DNA of 64,000 nt, from positions 59,638 to 123,637 of the forward strand of contig OMWY01000012.1 in the NCBI GenBank assembly GCA_900314885.1. Direction: 5' to 3'. The notes under the pieces are model-generated. The model was not told where the DNA came from, did not search any database, and was given only the letters and a program-made list of their open reading frames with translations. Below, in pieces: positions 41,591 to 51,057 of the stretch. The stretch comes from an uncultured Eubacteriales bacterium (GTDB lineage Bacteria; Bacillota; Clostridia; Lachnospirales; Lachnospiraceae). The number at the start of each line of letters is the position of its first letter. Positions within the stretch are counted from its first letter, which is position 1. A program made the position numbers and the translations under genes.

Positions 41591-44323
41591 ATGAAAAGTT
41601 TACAATTATTATTTTCAAATAGCAATAATAGAAAGAGCAATATTCAGTTAGATATTGCTAAATGCAATGTGTCTAATCAAATGGGGGGGGTAACAGATAA
41701 TCTAGCAAAATGCAGAAATTCTGAAAAAAAGGCTACACCACAGTATAAATTGTTATTTTTATGCTGTGTAAGTGCATTTATTATATTTTCGACATTCCTT
41801 TGCCTTTTAATTTTTAATGGATATGCACCTTTTGGAAACCGAACTCTTGCTGCCTACGATATTAACATTTCGCAACTTGATATATATGGATATCTGTATG
41901 ATGTAATCCATGGAAAGAATACTTTTGGGTATTCATTAAGCATGGGATTAGGTGGAGATACGTTTAATGTCGTTTCTTATTCAATGTCTTCTCCTTTAAA
42001 TATAATATTTGCAATAGCCAGAAAAGATCAGTATTTAGCTTGCTTTAATATAGTAGCATTATTAAAACTTACAATTATTGCTGCGGTTATTGCCTGGTAC
42101 CTCAGCAAGCGTTTTTATGGACAGCTAAATACAATATTCACCATATTGTTGTCTGTTTCATACACATATTGTCAGTACAGTATAGCAGGTATAGTAAATA
42201 TATTTTGGCTTGATGGGGTAATGCTGCTGCCAATTATTCTATATGGTGTATATAAGCTTATTACTGAGAATAATTGTGGATTCATGATTGCTGGAGTAGC
42301 ACTATCCATTTTATTTAATTGGTACACTGGTGCAATTAACTGCATTTTTTGCATTTTTTGGTTTATTTTTGAATATTTTCTTAATTGGGCTGACTCAACT
42401 ATAAGAATAAGAATAAAGAGCTTTTTTCAAAAGACAGCTATAGCAGTCTATGCTGGGATCACTGGGGTATTAATATCAGGAATTTTTCTTATACCAACTT
42501 TTAATGCCATCAAACAAGGTAACAGAGGCTCATTAAATCTTGAGGCATTGAATAGACATTTTATTGGAAATCCTTTGACCGTAATATCAAATTCTACAAT
42601 AGGTAATATGCATTTCTATCCTGATAAAGTATGCCTATTTACGGGTGCATTAGGGCTGTTAGGGATATTATTGCTTTTTAAGAGCAGAGAAGTTGAGCGA
42701 AAAATAAAAATAGTAATTTCACTGTTTTTACTATTTGTAATCTTATCATTTTACTGGGAACCGTTCTTTTTATTATTCTCTATGCTTAAGAATGCGACTA
42801 GTTTTTGGTCTAGGTATGGATATATAGGGAATTTTGCAATTATTTTTATAAGTGCATACTGCTTTTCGATGGTAAAGAAAATTGATAAGGGCAGTTTAAT
42901 TATTACTGCCATTGTATACGATTTATTATTTATTGCATTATGTGATCTTTCAACGGCCTATATTTCATATGAAGATAAACTAACAGCAGCATTTATTTTA
43001 GTAATTGCTATATGCCTTGAGGCGTATTTTTGTTTCAATAAGGATGACAAGTTAAGGAAATTTGCTATCACAGCTCTGTGTATTACATCGGTTACAGAGA
43101 TGACGATGAACGTAAATTTTCTTATTGACGATTACGGATTAAATATTGGAGATTCTTATAAAACATATGTAGATAGCCAGGAAGAGCAAATACAGGAACT
43201 CAAAGACTACGATAATAGCGACTATCGTATATCTCAGTCTAGTACAAGAAATGCCAATAATGGTGATATGAGATATGGTACTGCCAATTATAATGAACCA
43301 CTTGCTTATAATTATTGGGGCATTTCTTCATATACCAATAGTCCTAATGATAAACAACGAGCATTCTTACACGCTATGGGATATAAGTCAAATGGCGAGA
43401 ATATGTATATAGTTAATACATCTATTCTTGCTGCGGATTCCTTGCTAGGCGTCAAGTACTTTCTTTCACCTTATCAAGTTAATGGCTATAAAATAATTGA
43501 TAATATTAGTGAAGCAAACGGAAAATATGTATATGAAAATCCATTTGCATTGCCGATGGTTTTTACATATAAGGGCGAAGGAAATAATATACCATATAAT
43601 GAAAATAACGCTAATCCCTTTACATATCAAAATGACGTTTATGGAACGCTATTGGGCCATGAAACGAAAATATATAATGCCATAGATTATTCCATCACTA
43701 ATGAAAAGACTAATTCGGTTGAATATGAGTTGACGGTACCTAGCGAGGAATGTGTCTTATATGGTTTTATTCCAACAGACGATACTAATCCTACAAGTAT
43801 TTATATTAATGATGAGTTCAGCACTATTTACAGTCAGTGGCTTGCTCCGCGAGTATTCATTATTCCTGAAAAGAATTCAGGTGAAAAAGTTAGTGTTAGA
43901 ATTGAATCAAATGAGAACATGGATGGAGTTCTTTATACTTCACCGCAGTTTTATTATTTGTCACTTAATACTCTAAAAGAGGCAACAGACGAACTAAAAC
44001 AAGGTAGTATAGAAGATTATGATATTACTAATAAAGGTGCGGTAATTAACGTAGACGCTTACGAAGGCCAAAAAATAATGACTTCTATTCCATATGATCC
44101 TGGATGGGTAGTGAAGGATAATGGTACGGTTATTCAACCAAATCAATTTGAAAATTGTTTTTTGTCTTTTAATTTATCCAAGGGAAAACATTCAATAGTT
44201 ATTTCATATCGTTCGAATGCTGTTGAGCGTGGTGCGTTAGCATCTTTAGCAGGGGTGCTATCTGTTATTTGCTATGTCTTTGTCAAAAAGAAATGTAACA
44301 GAAAGCTGCCCTTTCGAAGATAA
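41591..44323 (+). CDS. YfhO family membrane protein (GT-C-like), with in-frame G8 tract
   Basis: A 910-residue YfhO family protein. A cytoplasmic N-terminal tail of about 60 residues precedes GYAPFGNRTLAAYDINISQ and SLSMGLGGDTFN, then about 12 helices, then an extracytoplasmic domain and a last helix before a basic tail. Bacillus YfhO is implicated in glycosylating lipoteichoic acid using a polyprenyl-phosphate sugar. The GtrB gene directly downstream could supply the donor. A G8 run (41683-41690) codes MGG in the N-terminal tail; the frame is intact here, so the gene is ON. ATG at 41591 is chosen with GGGG upstream. Confidence 0.8.
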   Translation: MKSLQLLFSNSNNRKSNIQLDIAKCNVSNQMGGVTDNLAKCRNSEKKATPQYKLLFLCCVSAFIIFSTFLCLLIFNGYAPFGNRTLAAYDINISQLDIYGYLYDVIHGKNTFGYSLSMGLGGDTFNVVSYSMSSPLNIIFAIARKDQYLACFNIVALLKLTIIAAVIAWYLSKRFYGQLNTIFTILLSVSYTYCQYSIAGIVNIFWLDGVMLLPIILYGVYKLITENNCGFMIAGVALSILFNWYTGAINCIFCIFWFIFEYFLNWADSTIRIRIKSFFQKTAIAVYAGITGVLISGIFLIPTFNAIKQGNRGSLNLEALNRHFIGNPLTVISNSTIGNMHFYPDKVCLFTGALGLLGILLLFKSREVERKIKIVISLFLLFVILSFYWEPFFLLFSMLKNATSFWSRYGYIGNFAIIFISAYCFSMVKKIDKGSLIITAIVYDLLFIALCDLSTAYISYEDKLTAAFILVIAICLEAYFCFNKDDKLRKFAITALCITSVTEMTMNVNFLIDDYGLNIGDSYKTYVDSQEEQIQELKDYDNSDYRISQSSTRNANNGDMRYGTANYNEPLAYNYWGISSYTNSPNDKQRAFLHAMGYKSNGENMYIVNTSILAADSLLGVKYFLSPYQVNGYKIIDNISEANGKYVYENPFALPMVFTYKGEGNNIPYNENNANPFTYQNDVYGTLLGHETKIYNAIDYSITNEKTNSVEYELTVPSEECVLYGFIPTDDTNPTSIYINDEFSTIYSQWLAPRVFIIPEKNSGEKVSVRIESNENMDGVLYTSPQFYYLSLNTLKEATDELKQGSIEDYDITNKGAVINVDAYEGQKIMTSIPYDPGWVVKDNGTVIQPNQFENCFLSFNLSKGKHSIVISYRSNAVERGALASLAGVLSVICYVFVKKKCNRKLPFRR
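41683..41690 (+). repeat. Poly-G tract (G8) in the YfhO-like gene
   Basis: Eight G near codon 32-34 of the gene. One base more or less would truncate the protein before its first helix. Confidence 0.85.
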
Positions 44324-44366
44324 TAATATTTAATGATAGGAATGAGGAGGGAGCGATAAATAAAAA

Positions 44367-45353
44367 TTGAATACTCAATTACCAACATTATATATAGTTA
44401 TCCCCTGCTATAACGAGGAAAAGGTGCTGCCGATCACAGCGCCTTTATTTTTGGCTAAAATTCAGGAACTTGTCAGCAATCAGCAAATCAATAATCAAAG
44501 CAGGATCCTTCTCGTTGATGATGGAAGCAAGGATTCTACGTGGAAGATCATTACAGAATTAAGTGAAAGCGATCCTCATTACTGTGGCATTCAGCAGAGT
44601 CGGAATCGTGGACATCAGAATGCTGTGCTTGCCGGGCTCATGACTGCTAAAGATTTGTGTGACATAACAATTTCTATCGACTGCGATGGCCAGGACGACA
44701 TCAATGCCATGAATGAAATGGTCGCTGCTTATAAAGATGGTTGCGATGTAGTTTATGGCGTGAGATCCGCAAGAGATACAGATACGTTCTTCAAACGTTT
44801 CACCGCTCAGAGTTTTTATAAATTGTTGAACAATCTCGGTGGTGAAGTTGTTTACAATCATGCGGATTACCGGTTGCTTTCATCTCGTTTCCTTCAGTCA
44901 TTCGCTGAATATAAAGAAGTGAATCTGTTCTTAAGAGGAATGGTGCCGCTGGTAGGCTTCAAAAGCACTTGCGTTTATTACAAACGTGAAGAACGCATGG
45001 CTGGAGAGAGCCATTATCCGCTTAAGAAGATGATAGGACTCGCGGTTGATGGGATTACGAGCCTTAGCGTTAAACCACTCAGGCTTATTACTGGTTTTGG
45101 TGCAGTGGTTTCTTTGTTGAGTTTTATTGGTATTATTTGGGTTCTTATAGGTTATGCAACTGGAAACACGATTAACGGCTGGGCAAGTACAGTATGCGCA
45201 GTCTTTTTTATTGGAGGTGTTCAGTTATTATCACTTGGAATCATAGGTGAATATATCGGAAAGATATATATAGAAACAAAGCATAGACCAAGGTTCATCA
45301 TCAGTAATAAGACAACAAATTTAGCAGATAATAATCAGAACATGATCGGATGA
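44367..45353 (+). CDS. GtrB-type polyprenyl-phosphate glycosyltransferase (second copy)
   Basis: A 328-residue close paralogue of 7615-8589: IPCYNEEKVLP, VDDGSKDSTW, QQSRNRGHQNAVLAGLM, DCDGQDDINAM, VNLFLRGMVPLVGF and two C-terminal helices. It likely makes the lipid-linked sugar for the YfhO-like and GtrII-like GT-C enzymes next to it. TTG start, with GAGGAGG about 15 nt upstream, a long spacing. A GtrA partner lies at 52326. Confidence 0.87.
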   Translation: MNTQLPTLYIVIPCYNEEKVLPITAPLFLAKIQELVSNQQINNQSRILLVDDGSKDSTWKIITELSESDPHYCGIQQSRNRGHQNAVLAGLMTAKDLCDITISIDCDGQDDINAMNEMVAAYKDGCDVVYGVRSARDTDTFFKRFTAQSFYKLLNNLGGEVVYNHADYRLLSSRFLQSFAEYKEVNLFLRGMVPLVGFKSTCVYYKREERMAGESHYPLKKMIGLAVDGITSLSVKPLRLITGFGAVVSLLSFIGIIWVLIGYATGNTINGWASTVCAVFFIGGVQLLSLGIIGEYIGKIYIETKHRPRFIISNKTTNLADNNQNMIG

Positions 45354-45418
45354 ACAGAGATATGAATGAGTAGCTTAGGTGGTCAGTAAATAATAAGTTT
45401 ATGAGGGAGATAAGTGTT

Positions 45419-46243
45419 ATGGCATCAGGCCCATTAGTAAGTGTTTGTATTCCAGTATATAACGGAGAAAAATATATTGGAGAAACTATTGAGTCAGTAC
45501 TCAAACAGACATTCAAAGATTTTGAATTAGTAGTATGTAATAACTGTTCTACAGATCATACTCTCGATGTTGTTTCAAAATATCAGGATCCCAGGATAAG
45601 AGTTGTCACAAATGAACAAAATGTCGGAATGGTCGGCAACTGGAATGTTTGCCTGAAAGAAGCAAGAGCACCATACGTCACTGTCCTTTGCGCAGATGAT
45701 TTGATCACACCGACATGCCTTGAGAAAAAATATAAAATGATTTCTAAAGATGAGAGAATAACTCTTGTCTTCGGTGCATCAACAGTCATAAATACTAAAG
45801 GGAAAGTTGTTGTAAATAGAAGACCTCTGCGTAAAACTGATGTATATAACGGTGCACAAATTGCAAAGAAGTCATTTCGTAGCCACAACATTTTTGGTGA
45901 ACCATCAAATATCATGGTTCGGAAAGATGTTGCGCTAAAACTTGGCGGTTATACGAAGGACGTTCTTTATTCTCCAGACTGGGAATTCTGTATGCGAGTA
46001 GCTTCGTCAGGTAAGGTTGGTTATATTAATGAACCTTTAATGCAGTATCGAGTCTCAAATGACAATCTGACAACAGATTTTCTTAAGCGCAATGATCTTC
46101 TTGAGCAGGATGAGAAGGTACTAATTCGTGAAGTCAAGCACATCAGTGGATTAAGATTAACGCAAGGAGATGTTGTTGCACATAAGGTATCAATCAAAGC
46201 AAGACTTATTGAAAGGTACTGGTTTATGAAGTTGCTGCGTTGA
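45419..46243 (+). CDS. Glycosyltransferase family 2
   Basis: A 274-residue GT2: VSVCIPVYNGEKYIGETIES, NNCSTDHTLDVV, CADDLITPTC at the metal site, and SPDWEFCMRVASSGKVGYI near residue 190. It stands directly before the dideoxyhexose genes and could transfer that sugar. ATG at 45419 is preferred over 45401 because AGGGAG lies about 10 nt upstream. Confidence 0.8.
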   Translation: MASGPLVSVCIPVYNGEKYIGETIESVLKQTFKDFELVVCNNCSTDHTLDVVSKYQDPRIRVVTNEQNVGMVGNWNVCLKEARAPYVTVLCADDLITPTCLEKKYKMISKDERITLVFGASTVINTKGKVVVNRRPLRKTDVYNGAQIAKKSFRSHNIFGEPSNIMVRKDVALKLGGYTKDVLYSPDWEFCMRVASSGKVGYINEPLMQYRVSNDNLTTDFLKRNDLLEQDEKVLIREVKHISGLRLTQGDVVAHKVSIKARLIERYWFMKLLR

Positions 46244-46305
46244 TTGTAAAGTCCCTGAGAAGCGATGCGTATGAAATATTAAAATAGTCAAAAAAGGAGC
46301 AGAAT

Positions 46306-47082
46306 GTGAAAGTAGTACTTTTAGCAGGAGGCCTCGGAACCAGAATTTCTGAGGAGTCGGAATATAAGCCAAAGCCAATGATTGAGATCGGAGGAATGCC
46401 GATTCTTTGGCACATCATGAAGGAGTATAGCCATTACGGATTCCGTGATTTCATCATCTGCGCTGGATATAAGCAGCACATGATCAAAGAATGGTTTGCA
46501 GATTATTTTCTTTATACATCCGATGTGACATTCGACTGGACTGATGGTAACAAGATGGAAATACACGACCAGCACACAGAGCCTTGGAAGGTAACAGTAG
46601 TTGATACAGGGTTCGGTACAATGACTGGTGGCCGTATTAAACGCGTACAGAAGTACATCGGTGATGAGACGTTTATGATGACTTACGGCGATGGCGTGTG
46701 TGATGTAGATATAGCGGACCTGGTCAAGTATCATAAAGAGCATGAAAAACTTGCAACACTTACTGCAGTAATTCAGAAGCAGCAGAAAGGTGTTCTAAAT
46801 ATTGGCCCTGACTATGTTGTATCATCGTTCCGTGAGAAGGCGGCAGATGATGGTGCTCCAATAAATGCTGGCTATATGGTGCTAGAGCCAGAAGTGTTCA
46901 ATTATATAGAAGGCGATCAAACAAGTTTTGAGAGAGAACCACTTCAAAGGCTGGCTGAAGAAGGCCAGCTTATTTCATATGTTCATAAGGGATTCTGGCA
47001 GTGTATGGACACAAAGAAAGAGAAGGATCTGCTGGAAGGTCTTTGGAGTGAGAATAAGGCACCTTGGAAGAGTTGGGAATAG
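46306..47082 (+). CDS. rfbF: Glucose-1-phosphate cytidylyltransferase
   Basis: Makes CDP-glucose from glucose-1-phosphate and CTP, step one of CDP-3,6-dideoxyhexose synthesis. It carries KVVLLAGGLGTRISEESEYKPKPMIEIGG, ILWHIMKEYSHYGF, TGGRIKRVQKYIGDETFMMTYGDGV, and the FWQCMDTKKEKDLLEGLW tail, all as in RfbF/DdhA. 258 residues, full length. GTG start with AAAGGAG upstream. Followed 29 nt later by rfbH. Confidence 0.93.
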   Translation: MKVVLLAGGLGTRISEESEYKPKPMIEIGGMPILWHIMKEYSHYGFRDFIICAGYKQHMIKEWFADYFLYTSDVTFDWTDGNKMEIHDQHTEPWKVTVVDTGFGTMTGGRIKRVQKYIGDETFMMTYGDGVCDVDIADLVKYHKEHEKLATLTAVIQKQQKGVLNIGPDYVVSSFREKAADDGAPINAGYMVLEPEVFNYIEGDQTSFEREPLQRLAEEGQLISYVHKGFWQCMDTKKEKDLLEGLWSENKAPWKSWE

Positions 47083-47111
47083 TACTACAAAAAGAAAGGG
47101 AACAATAGAAT

Positions 47112-48461
47112 ATGAGTAATTGGAATTCTGAGGCAGAGGCCAGGGAGCAGATCAAATCCCTTGTCGCTGCTTATTATCATGACTTTAAAGAACCTAAGGA
47201 TAAGGCTCCATTTAAGCCAGGTGATCGTATCGGCTATGGTGGACGTATCTATGACGAGAAAGAGATGATGGCTCTCACGGATGCCACTCTCGATTTTTGG
47301 CTTACCACTGGTCATTTCTGCGACGAGTTTGAGAAGAAATTCGGCGAGTGGATCGGAGCTAAATTTGTACACCTGGTTAATAGTGGATCCTCTGCTAATC
47401 TCTTAGCATTTACTGTTCTTACCGCTCCTGAGCTTGGTGATCGTCAGATTAAAAAGGGTGATGAAGTCATTACTGTTGCTTGTGGATTCCCTACAACCAT
47501 CAATCCGATTCTTCAGTACGGAGCCGTGCCGGTGTTCGTTGATGTTACTGTTCCTCAGTACAACATTGACGTTGAGCAACTCGAGGCGGCAGTATCTGAT
47601 AAGTCTAAAGCTGTTATGATTGCCCATACTCTTGGTAATCCGTTTGATATAAAAACTGTCAAGGAGTTCTGTAATAAGCACAACCTATGGCTTATTGAGG
47701 ATAACTGCGATGCACTGGGATCCAAGTACACTATAAATGGTGAGACGAGATTCACAGGTACCTGGGGAGATATCGGAACGTCATCTTTCTATCCGCCGCA
47801 TCATATGACTATGGGTGAAGGTGGAGCTGTTTATACTAATGATCCTCTACTGAACCGTCTTATCCTTTCATACCGTGATTGGGGCCGTGATTGCATCTGC
47901 CCTTCAGGCCATGATAACTTCTGCGGACGCAGATTTGATGGTGACTGGAGTGAGCTTCCTCACGGATATGATCATAAGTACGTATACAGCCACTTCGGAT
48001 ACAACCTGAAGGTTACAGAAATGCAGGCTGCAGTTGGTGTGGAGCAGCTGAAGAAATTCCCTGAATTCATCAGGATTCGACAGCAGAACTGGAAGTATCT
48101 GAGAGAGCAGTTAGATGATCTCAAGGATGTACTGATACTGCCGGAAGCAGCTGAGAATTCTGAACCGTCGTGGTTTGGATTCCTTATCAGTGTAAAGCCT
48201 GAGAGTGGCCTGAGCAGAAATAAAGTAACGAGATATATCGAAGAGCATAACGTTCAGACACGTCTTCTATTCTCAGGTAACATTATCTACCATCCTGCAT
48301 TTGATCAGATCAGAGGTACGGATGCTTATCGGGTAATTGGCGATCTTCATAACTCCGACTTTATCGTTAACAACACATTCTGGATTGGCGTTTACCCTGG
48401 AATGACAAAAGCAAAGCTGGACTATATGGTTCAGATGGTTCATGAGGCTGTGAAGGAATAA
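47112..48461 (+). CDS. rfbH: CDP-4-dehydro-6-deoxyglucose 3-dehydratase
   Basis: A PLP/[2Fe-2S] enzyme (E1, DdhC) that removes the 3-hydroxyl. 449 residues with LVNSGSSANLLAF, WLIEDNCDALGSKY and SSFYPPHHMTMGEGG, where a His replaces the usual PLP Lys, the hallmark of this branch. DWGRDCICPSGHDNFCGRRF contains the Cys cluster for the iron-sulfur centre. E1 normally needs a reductase partner (E3, RfbI/DdhD); none is visible in this window. Confidence 0.93.
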   Translation: MSNWNSEAEAREQIKSLVAAYYHDFKEPKDKAPFKPGDRIGYGGRIYDEKEMMALTDATLDFWLTTGHFCDEFEKKFGEWIGAKFVHLVNSGSSANLLAFTVLTAPELGDRQIKKGDEVITVACGFPTTINPILQYGAVPVFVDVTVPQYNIDVEQLEAAVSDKSKAVMIAHTLGNPFDIKTVKEFCNKHNLWLIEDNCDALGSKYTINGETRFTGTWGDIGTSSFYPPHHMTMGEGGAVYTNDPLLNRLILSYRDWGRDCICPSGHDNFCGRRFDGDWSELPHGYDHKYVYSHFGYNLKVTEMQAAVGVEQLKKFPEFIRIRQQNWKYLREQLDDLKDVLILPEAAENSEPSWFGFLISVKPESGLSRNKVTRYIEEHNVQTRLLFSGNIIYHPAFDQIRGTDAYRVIGDLHNSDFIVNNTFWIGVYPGMTKAKLDYMVQMVHEAVKE

Positions 48462-48467
48462 AGTGCT

Positions 48468-49370
48468 ATGAAAATCCTTTTATTAGGATCTACCGGCTAT
48501 TTGGGCGGCAATATCGCATACAAGTTGATAGAAGAAGGGCATGATGTCATTTGCGTTGTACGGCGTACATCGGATACAAGTAGGCTTGATGCTATTGGTG
48601 CATATCTTGTTTCTAATGAGCCGGGAGAACTGGAGTTAATTCTTAAGCATAACCACATAGATTGGGTTATCAACGGAGTAGCAACCTACAAGACAAATGA
48701 TACATTATACGGCGATATGTTGGACTCTAATATTATTTTTCCATTAGGCATCCTGAACCTCGCCGTAAAATATCATGTCAAAAACTATATCACAATAGGT
48801 ACTAGTCTTCCTGATGAATTTAATTTGTACAGCTTTACAAAGTGTAAGTTTGCTGATTTTGGAAGATATTTAACAAAACAGGACAACATTAATTTTGCGG
48901 ACCTCAAGTTGGAAATGTTTTATGGTGGCCTTTTTGAACCGGAGAACCGTTTACTTAGTTCATGTAAAGAAAAAATGTTGCGCAATGAGGATGTTGACTT
49001 AACAGAAGGCCACCAGAAACGAGATCTTATTAGAGTTGAAGATGTAGTAGGCATTATTTCAAAAATAATCGAAACAGATTATTTGAACGGATATAAAAAG
49101 TTGCCTATAGGTTCAGGCGAACAGCACTCAATAAGAGAGATAATGCAGGACATTAGGCGAACGACTGGTAGCAGTTCAAGATTAAATTTTGGAGCGGTTC
49201 CATCAAGAATAGGTGAACCCGAAACTATTGCAGATACGACTTGGTATAAGGATATCGACTATAAACTAAAGTATAACTTTATTCAAGGCCTGGAGGATTG
49301 GTGCATGAATAGTACACAGGAAAGCGCGGAGTTTAACTTGAAGCTGAAAAATTCAAGGGGGGGGGTATAG
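48468..49370 (+). CDS. CDP-sugar reductase/epimerase (RfbJ-like SDR), G9 tract at the 3' end
   Basis: An extended SDR: MKILLLGSTGYLGGNIAYKL binds NAD(P), and YSFTKCKFADFG provides the YxxxK pair after SLPDEFN, as in CDP-abequose/paratose synthases. It lies 6 nt behind rfbH. A run of nine G (49357-49365) sits at the very end, and the present frame stops right after it (NSRGGV). With eight G the protein would run 33 codons further and end in a TGA overlapping the next ATG at 49464. Which form is the active one is not clear. Confidence 0.78.
   Translation: MKILLLGSTGYLGGNIAYKLIEEGHDVICVVRRTSDTSRLDAIGAYLVSNEPGELELILKHNHIDWVINGVATYKTNDTLYGDMLDSNIIFPLGILNLAVKYHVKNYITIGTSLPDEFNLYSFTKCKFADFGRYLTKQDNINFADLKLEMFYGGLFEPENRLLSSCKEKMLRNEDVDLTEGHQKRDLIRVEDVVGIISKIIETDYLNGYKKLPIGSGEQHSIREIMQDIRRTTGSSSRLNFGAVPSRIGEPETIADTTWYKDIDYKLKYNFIQGLEDWCMNSTQESAEFNLKLKNSRGGV
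49357..49365 (+). repeat. Poly-G tract (G9) at the end of the SDR gene
   Basis: Nine G immediately before the present stop (49368-49370). G8 opens the frame to 49467, producing an ATGA junction with the next gene. Confidence 0.85.
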
Positions 49371-49463
49371 CCTAAATCAATATATACATCGAGTTAGATT
49401 AGAAAAGCATATAGTACCTCTCACCATTCAAGCCTACGTACCTCAGATTGAGAGGTGCGCGGC

Positions 49464-50939
49464 ATGAATAAAGCAATAGTCACAGGTGCGAATGGATTTA
49501 TAGGTACAGCTCTTTGCAGAGAACTGACAGCACAGGGAGTCAGAGTAATCGCTGTTGTTAGGGATAAGAATGCTAACATTGACACAATTAAGAATCTTCC
49601 GGATATTCGAATCATTTATTGTGATATCAGCCAATTCAGAAACCTTGGCAGCTTTATAGATGATCGTGATGTTGATATTTTGTATCATTTAGCATGGGTT
49701 GGAAGTGCTGGTCCGCTTCGTGGAAATGCCGATGCTCAGTTAAATAATATTAAATATGCATGCGATACAGTGAGGGCTTGTAAAGATATTAATTGCAGAC
49801 GTTTTGTATTTGCTTCCAGCATTATGGAATACGAGATAGAAGCAGTTATGAGCTCCGATAAGAAGCCGGGAATTAACACATTATATTCGACTGCCAAGCT
49901 TACTGCTGATTACATGGTAAGGACTTTAGCAGGGAACCTTGGAGTAGAATACATCAGGGGCGTCATTAGCAATATTTATGGTCCTGGTGAAATGAGCCCA
50001 AGGTTAGTCAACACATCACTCCGGAAGATGCTTAACGGTGAACATTGCAGTTTTAGCGCTGGAGACCAGATGTATGACTTCATCTATATAGATGATGCTG
50101 CTAAGTCCTTTGTTGCAATTGGCGAGAGAGGTGTCCCTAATCGCACATATTATATTGGGTCACAACAGCCAAGGCCATTGAAAGAGTACTTGATTGAAAT
50201 GAGGGATCAAGTAGATTCTTCCATTGAGATTGGCCTTGGTGAACTGCCATTTAATGGCATCTCATTAGGTTACGATGAGTTCGATATAAATGCGATAAAG
50301 AAGGATACCGGTTTTGTTCCTGAAGTTTCTTTCGCTGACGGCATTAAGAAAACAATAGAGTGGCTAAAGGCTCAGATAACTGGATTTTCATTTACACCAC
50401 TGGCACTTAAAGATGCATTCTTGATTCAGAATTTTTACGTCGGCGACAACAGGGGTGGCTTTACTAAGTGCTTTGAAAAGAGTATTTATCAGGCAGGTGG
50501 TATCGAGTTCCAGCTTAACGAAACGTTCTCTTCTGTCTCAGCAAAGAATGTCATTCGTGGCTTACACTTCCAGCTTCACAATCCACAGGCAAAGCTTGTT
50601 TCTGTAGTAAAGGGGAGGGTGTGGGATGTGATAGTAGATCTCAGACCAAATAGTCCGACTTATAAACATTGGGATTGTGCTGAGTTAAGTGATGAAAATC
50701 ACAGAAGCCTGTTTGTGCCGCGTGGATTTGCTCATGGATTTGCTTCGCTTGAGGACGGAACCGTGATGCTCTATCAGTGTGATGGCCAATATGACAAGGC
50801 TACTGATACCGGAATAAGATTTGATGATCCTGATATTGGTATTAATTGGCCAATTGATGAAGCAGGCGCTATACATTCAGGCAGAGATCTTAAGCTTCAA
50901 AGCTTTCAGGAATATTTGAAGAATCCAATGGAGTTATAA
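49464..50939 (+). CDS. SDR-RmlC fusion (ascarylose-type reductase and epimerase)
   Basis: A 491-residue fusion. Residues 1-305 form an extended SDR (AIVTGANGFIGTALCRELTA, YSTAKLTADYMVRT with YxxxK). Residues 315-490 form an RmlC-type cupin epimerase (NVIRGLHFQLHNPQAKLV, RSLFVPRGFAHGFASLEDG). The pair matches the 5-epimerase and 4-reductase activities that finish CDP-ascarylose, here joined in one chain. The product is inferred from domain pairing only. ATG at 49464 has AGAGG 8 nt upstream. Confidence 0.82.
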   Translation: MNKAIVTGANGFIGTALCRELTAQGVRVIAVVRDKNANIDTIKNLPDIRIIYCDISQFRNLGSFIDDRDVDILYHLAWVGSAGPLRGNADAQLNNIKYACDTVRACKDINCRRFVFASSIMEYEIEAVMSSDKKPGINTLYSTAKLTADYMVRTLAGNLGVEYIRGVISNIYGPGEMSPRLVNTSLRKMLNGEHCSFSAGDQMYDFIYIDDAAKSFVAIGERGVPNRTYYIGSQQPRPLKEYLIEMRDQVDSSIEIGLGELPFNGISLGYDEFDINAIKKDTGFVPEVSFADGIKKTIEWLKAQITGFSFTPLALKDAFLIQNFYVGDNRGGFTKCFEKSIYQAGGIEFQLNETFSSVSAKNVIRGLHFQLHNPQAKLVSVVKGRVWDVIVDLRPNSPTYKHWDCAELSDENHRSLFVPRGFAHGFASLEDGTVMLYQCDGQYDKATDTGIRFDDPDIGINWPIDEAGAIHSGRDLKLQSFQEYLKNPMEL

Positions 50940-51057
50940 GGCTGCGAATTCAAAGTCTGATACCAATTAATTCGTTGCAACTGCTTTCTAATCTGAATCG
51001 ATGAAAATCAATAAATGTTATTGTCGTATTTTTCGAAAATCATCGAGGAGTATTAGA

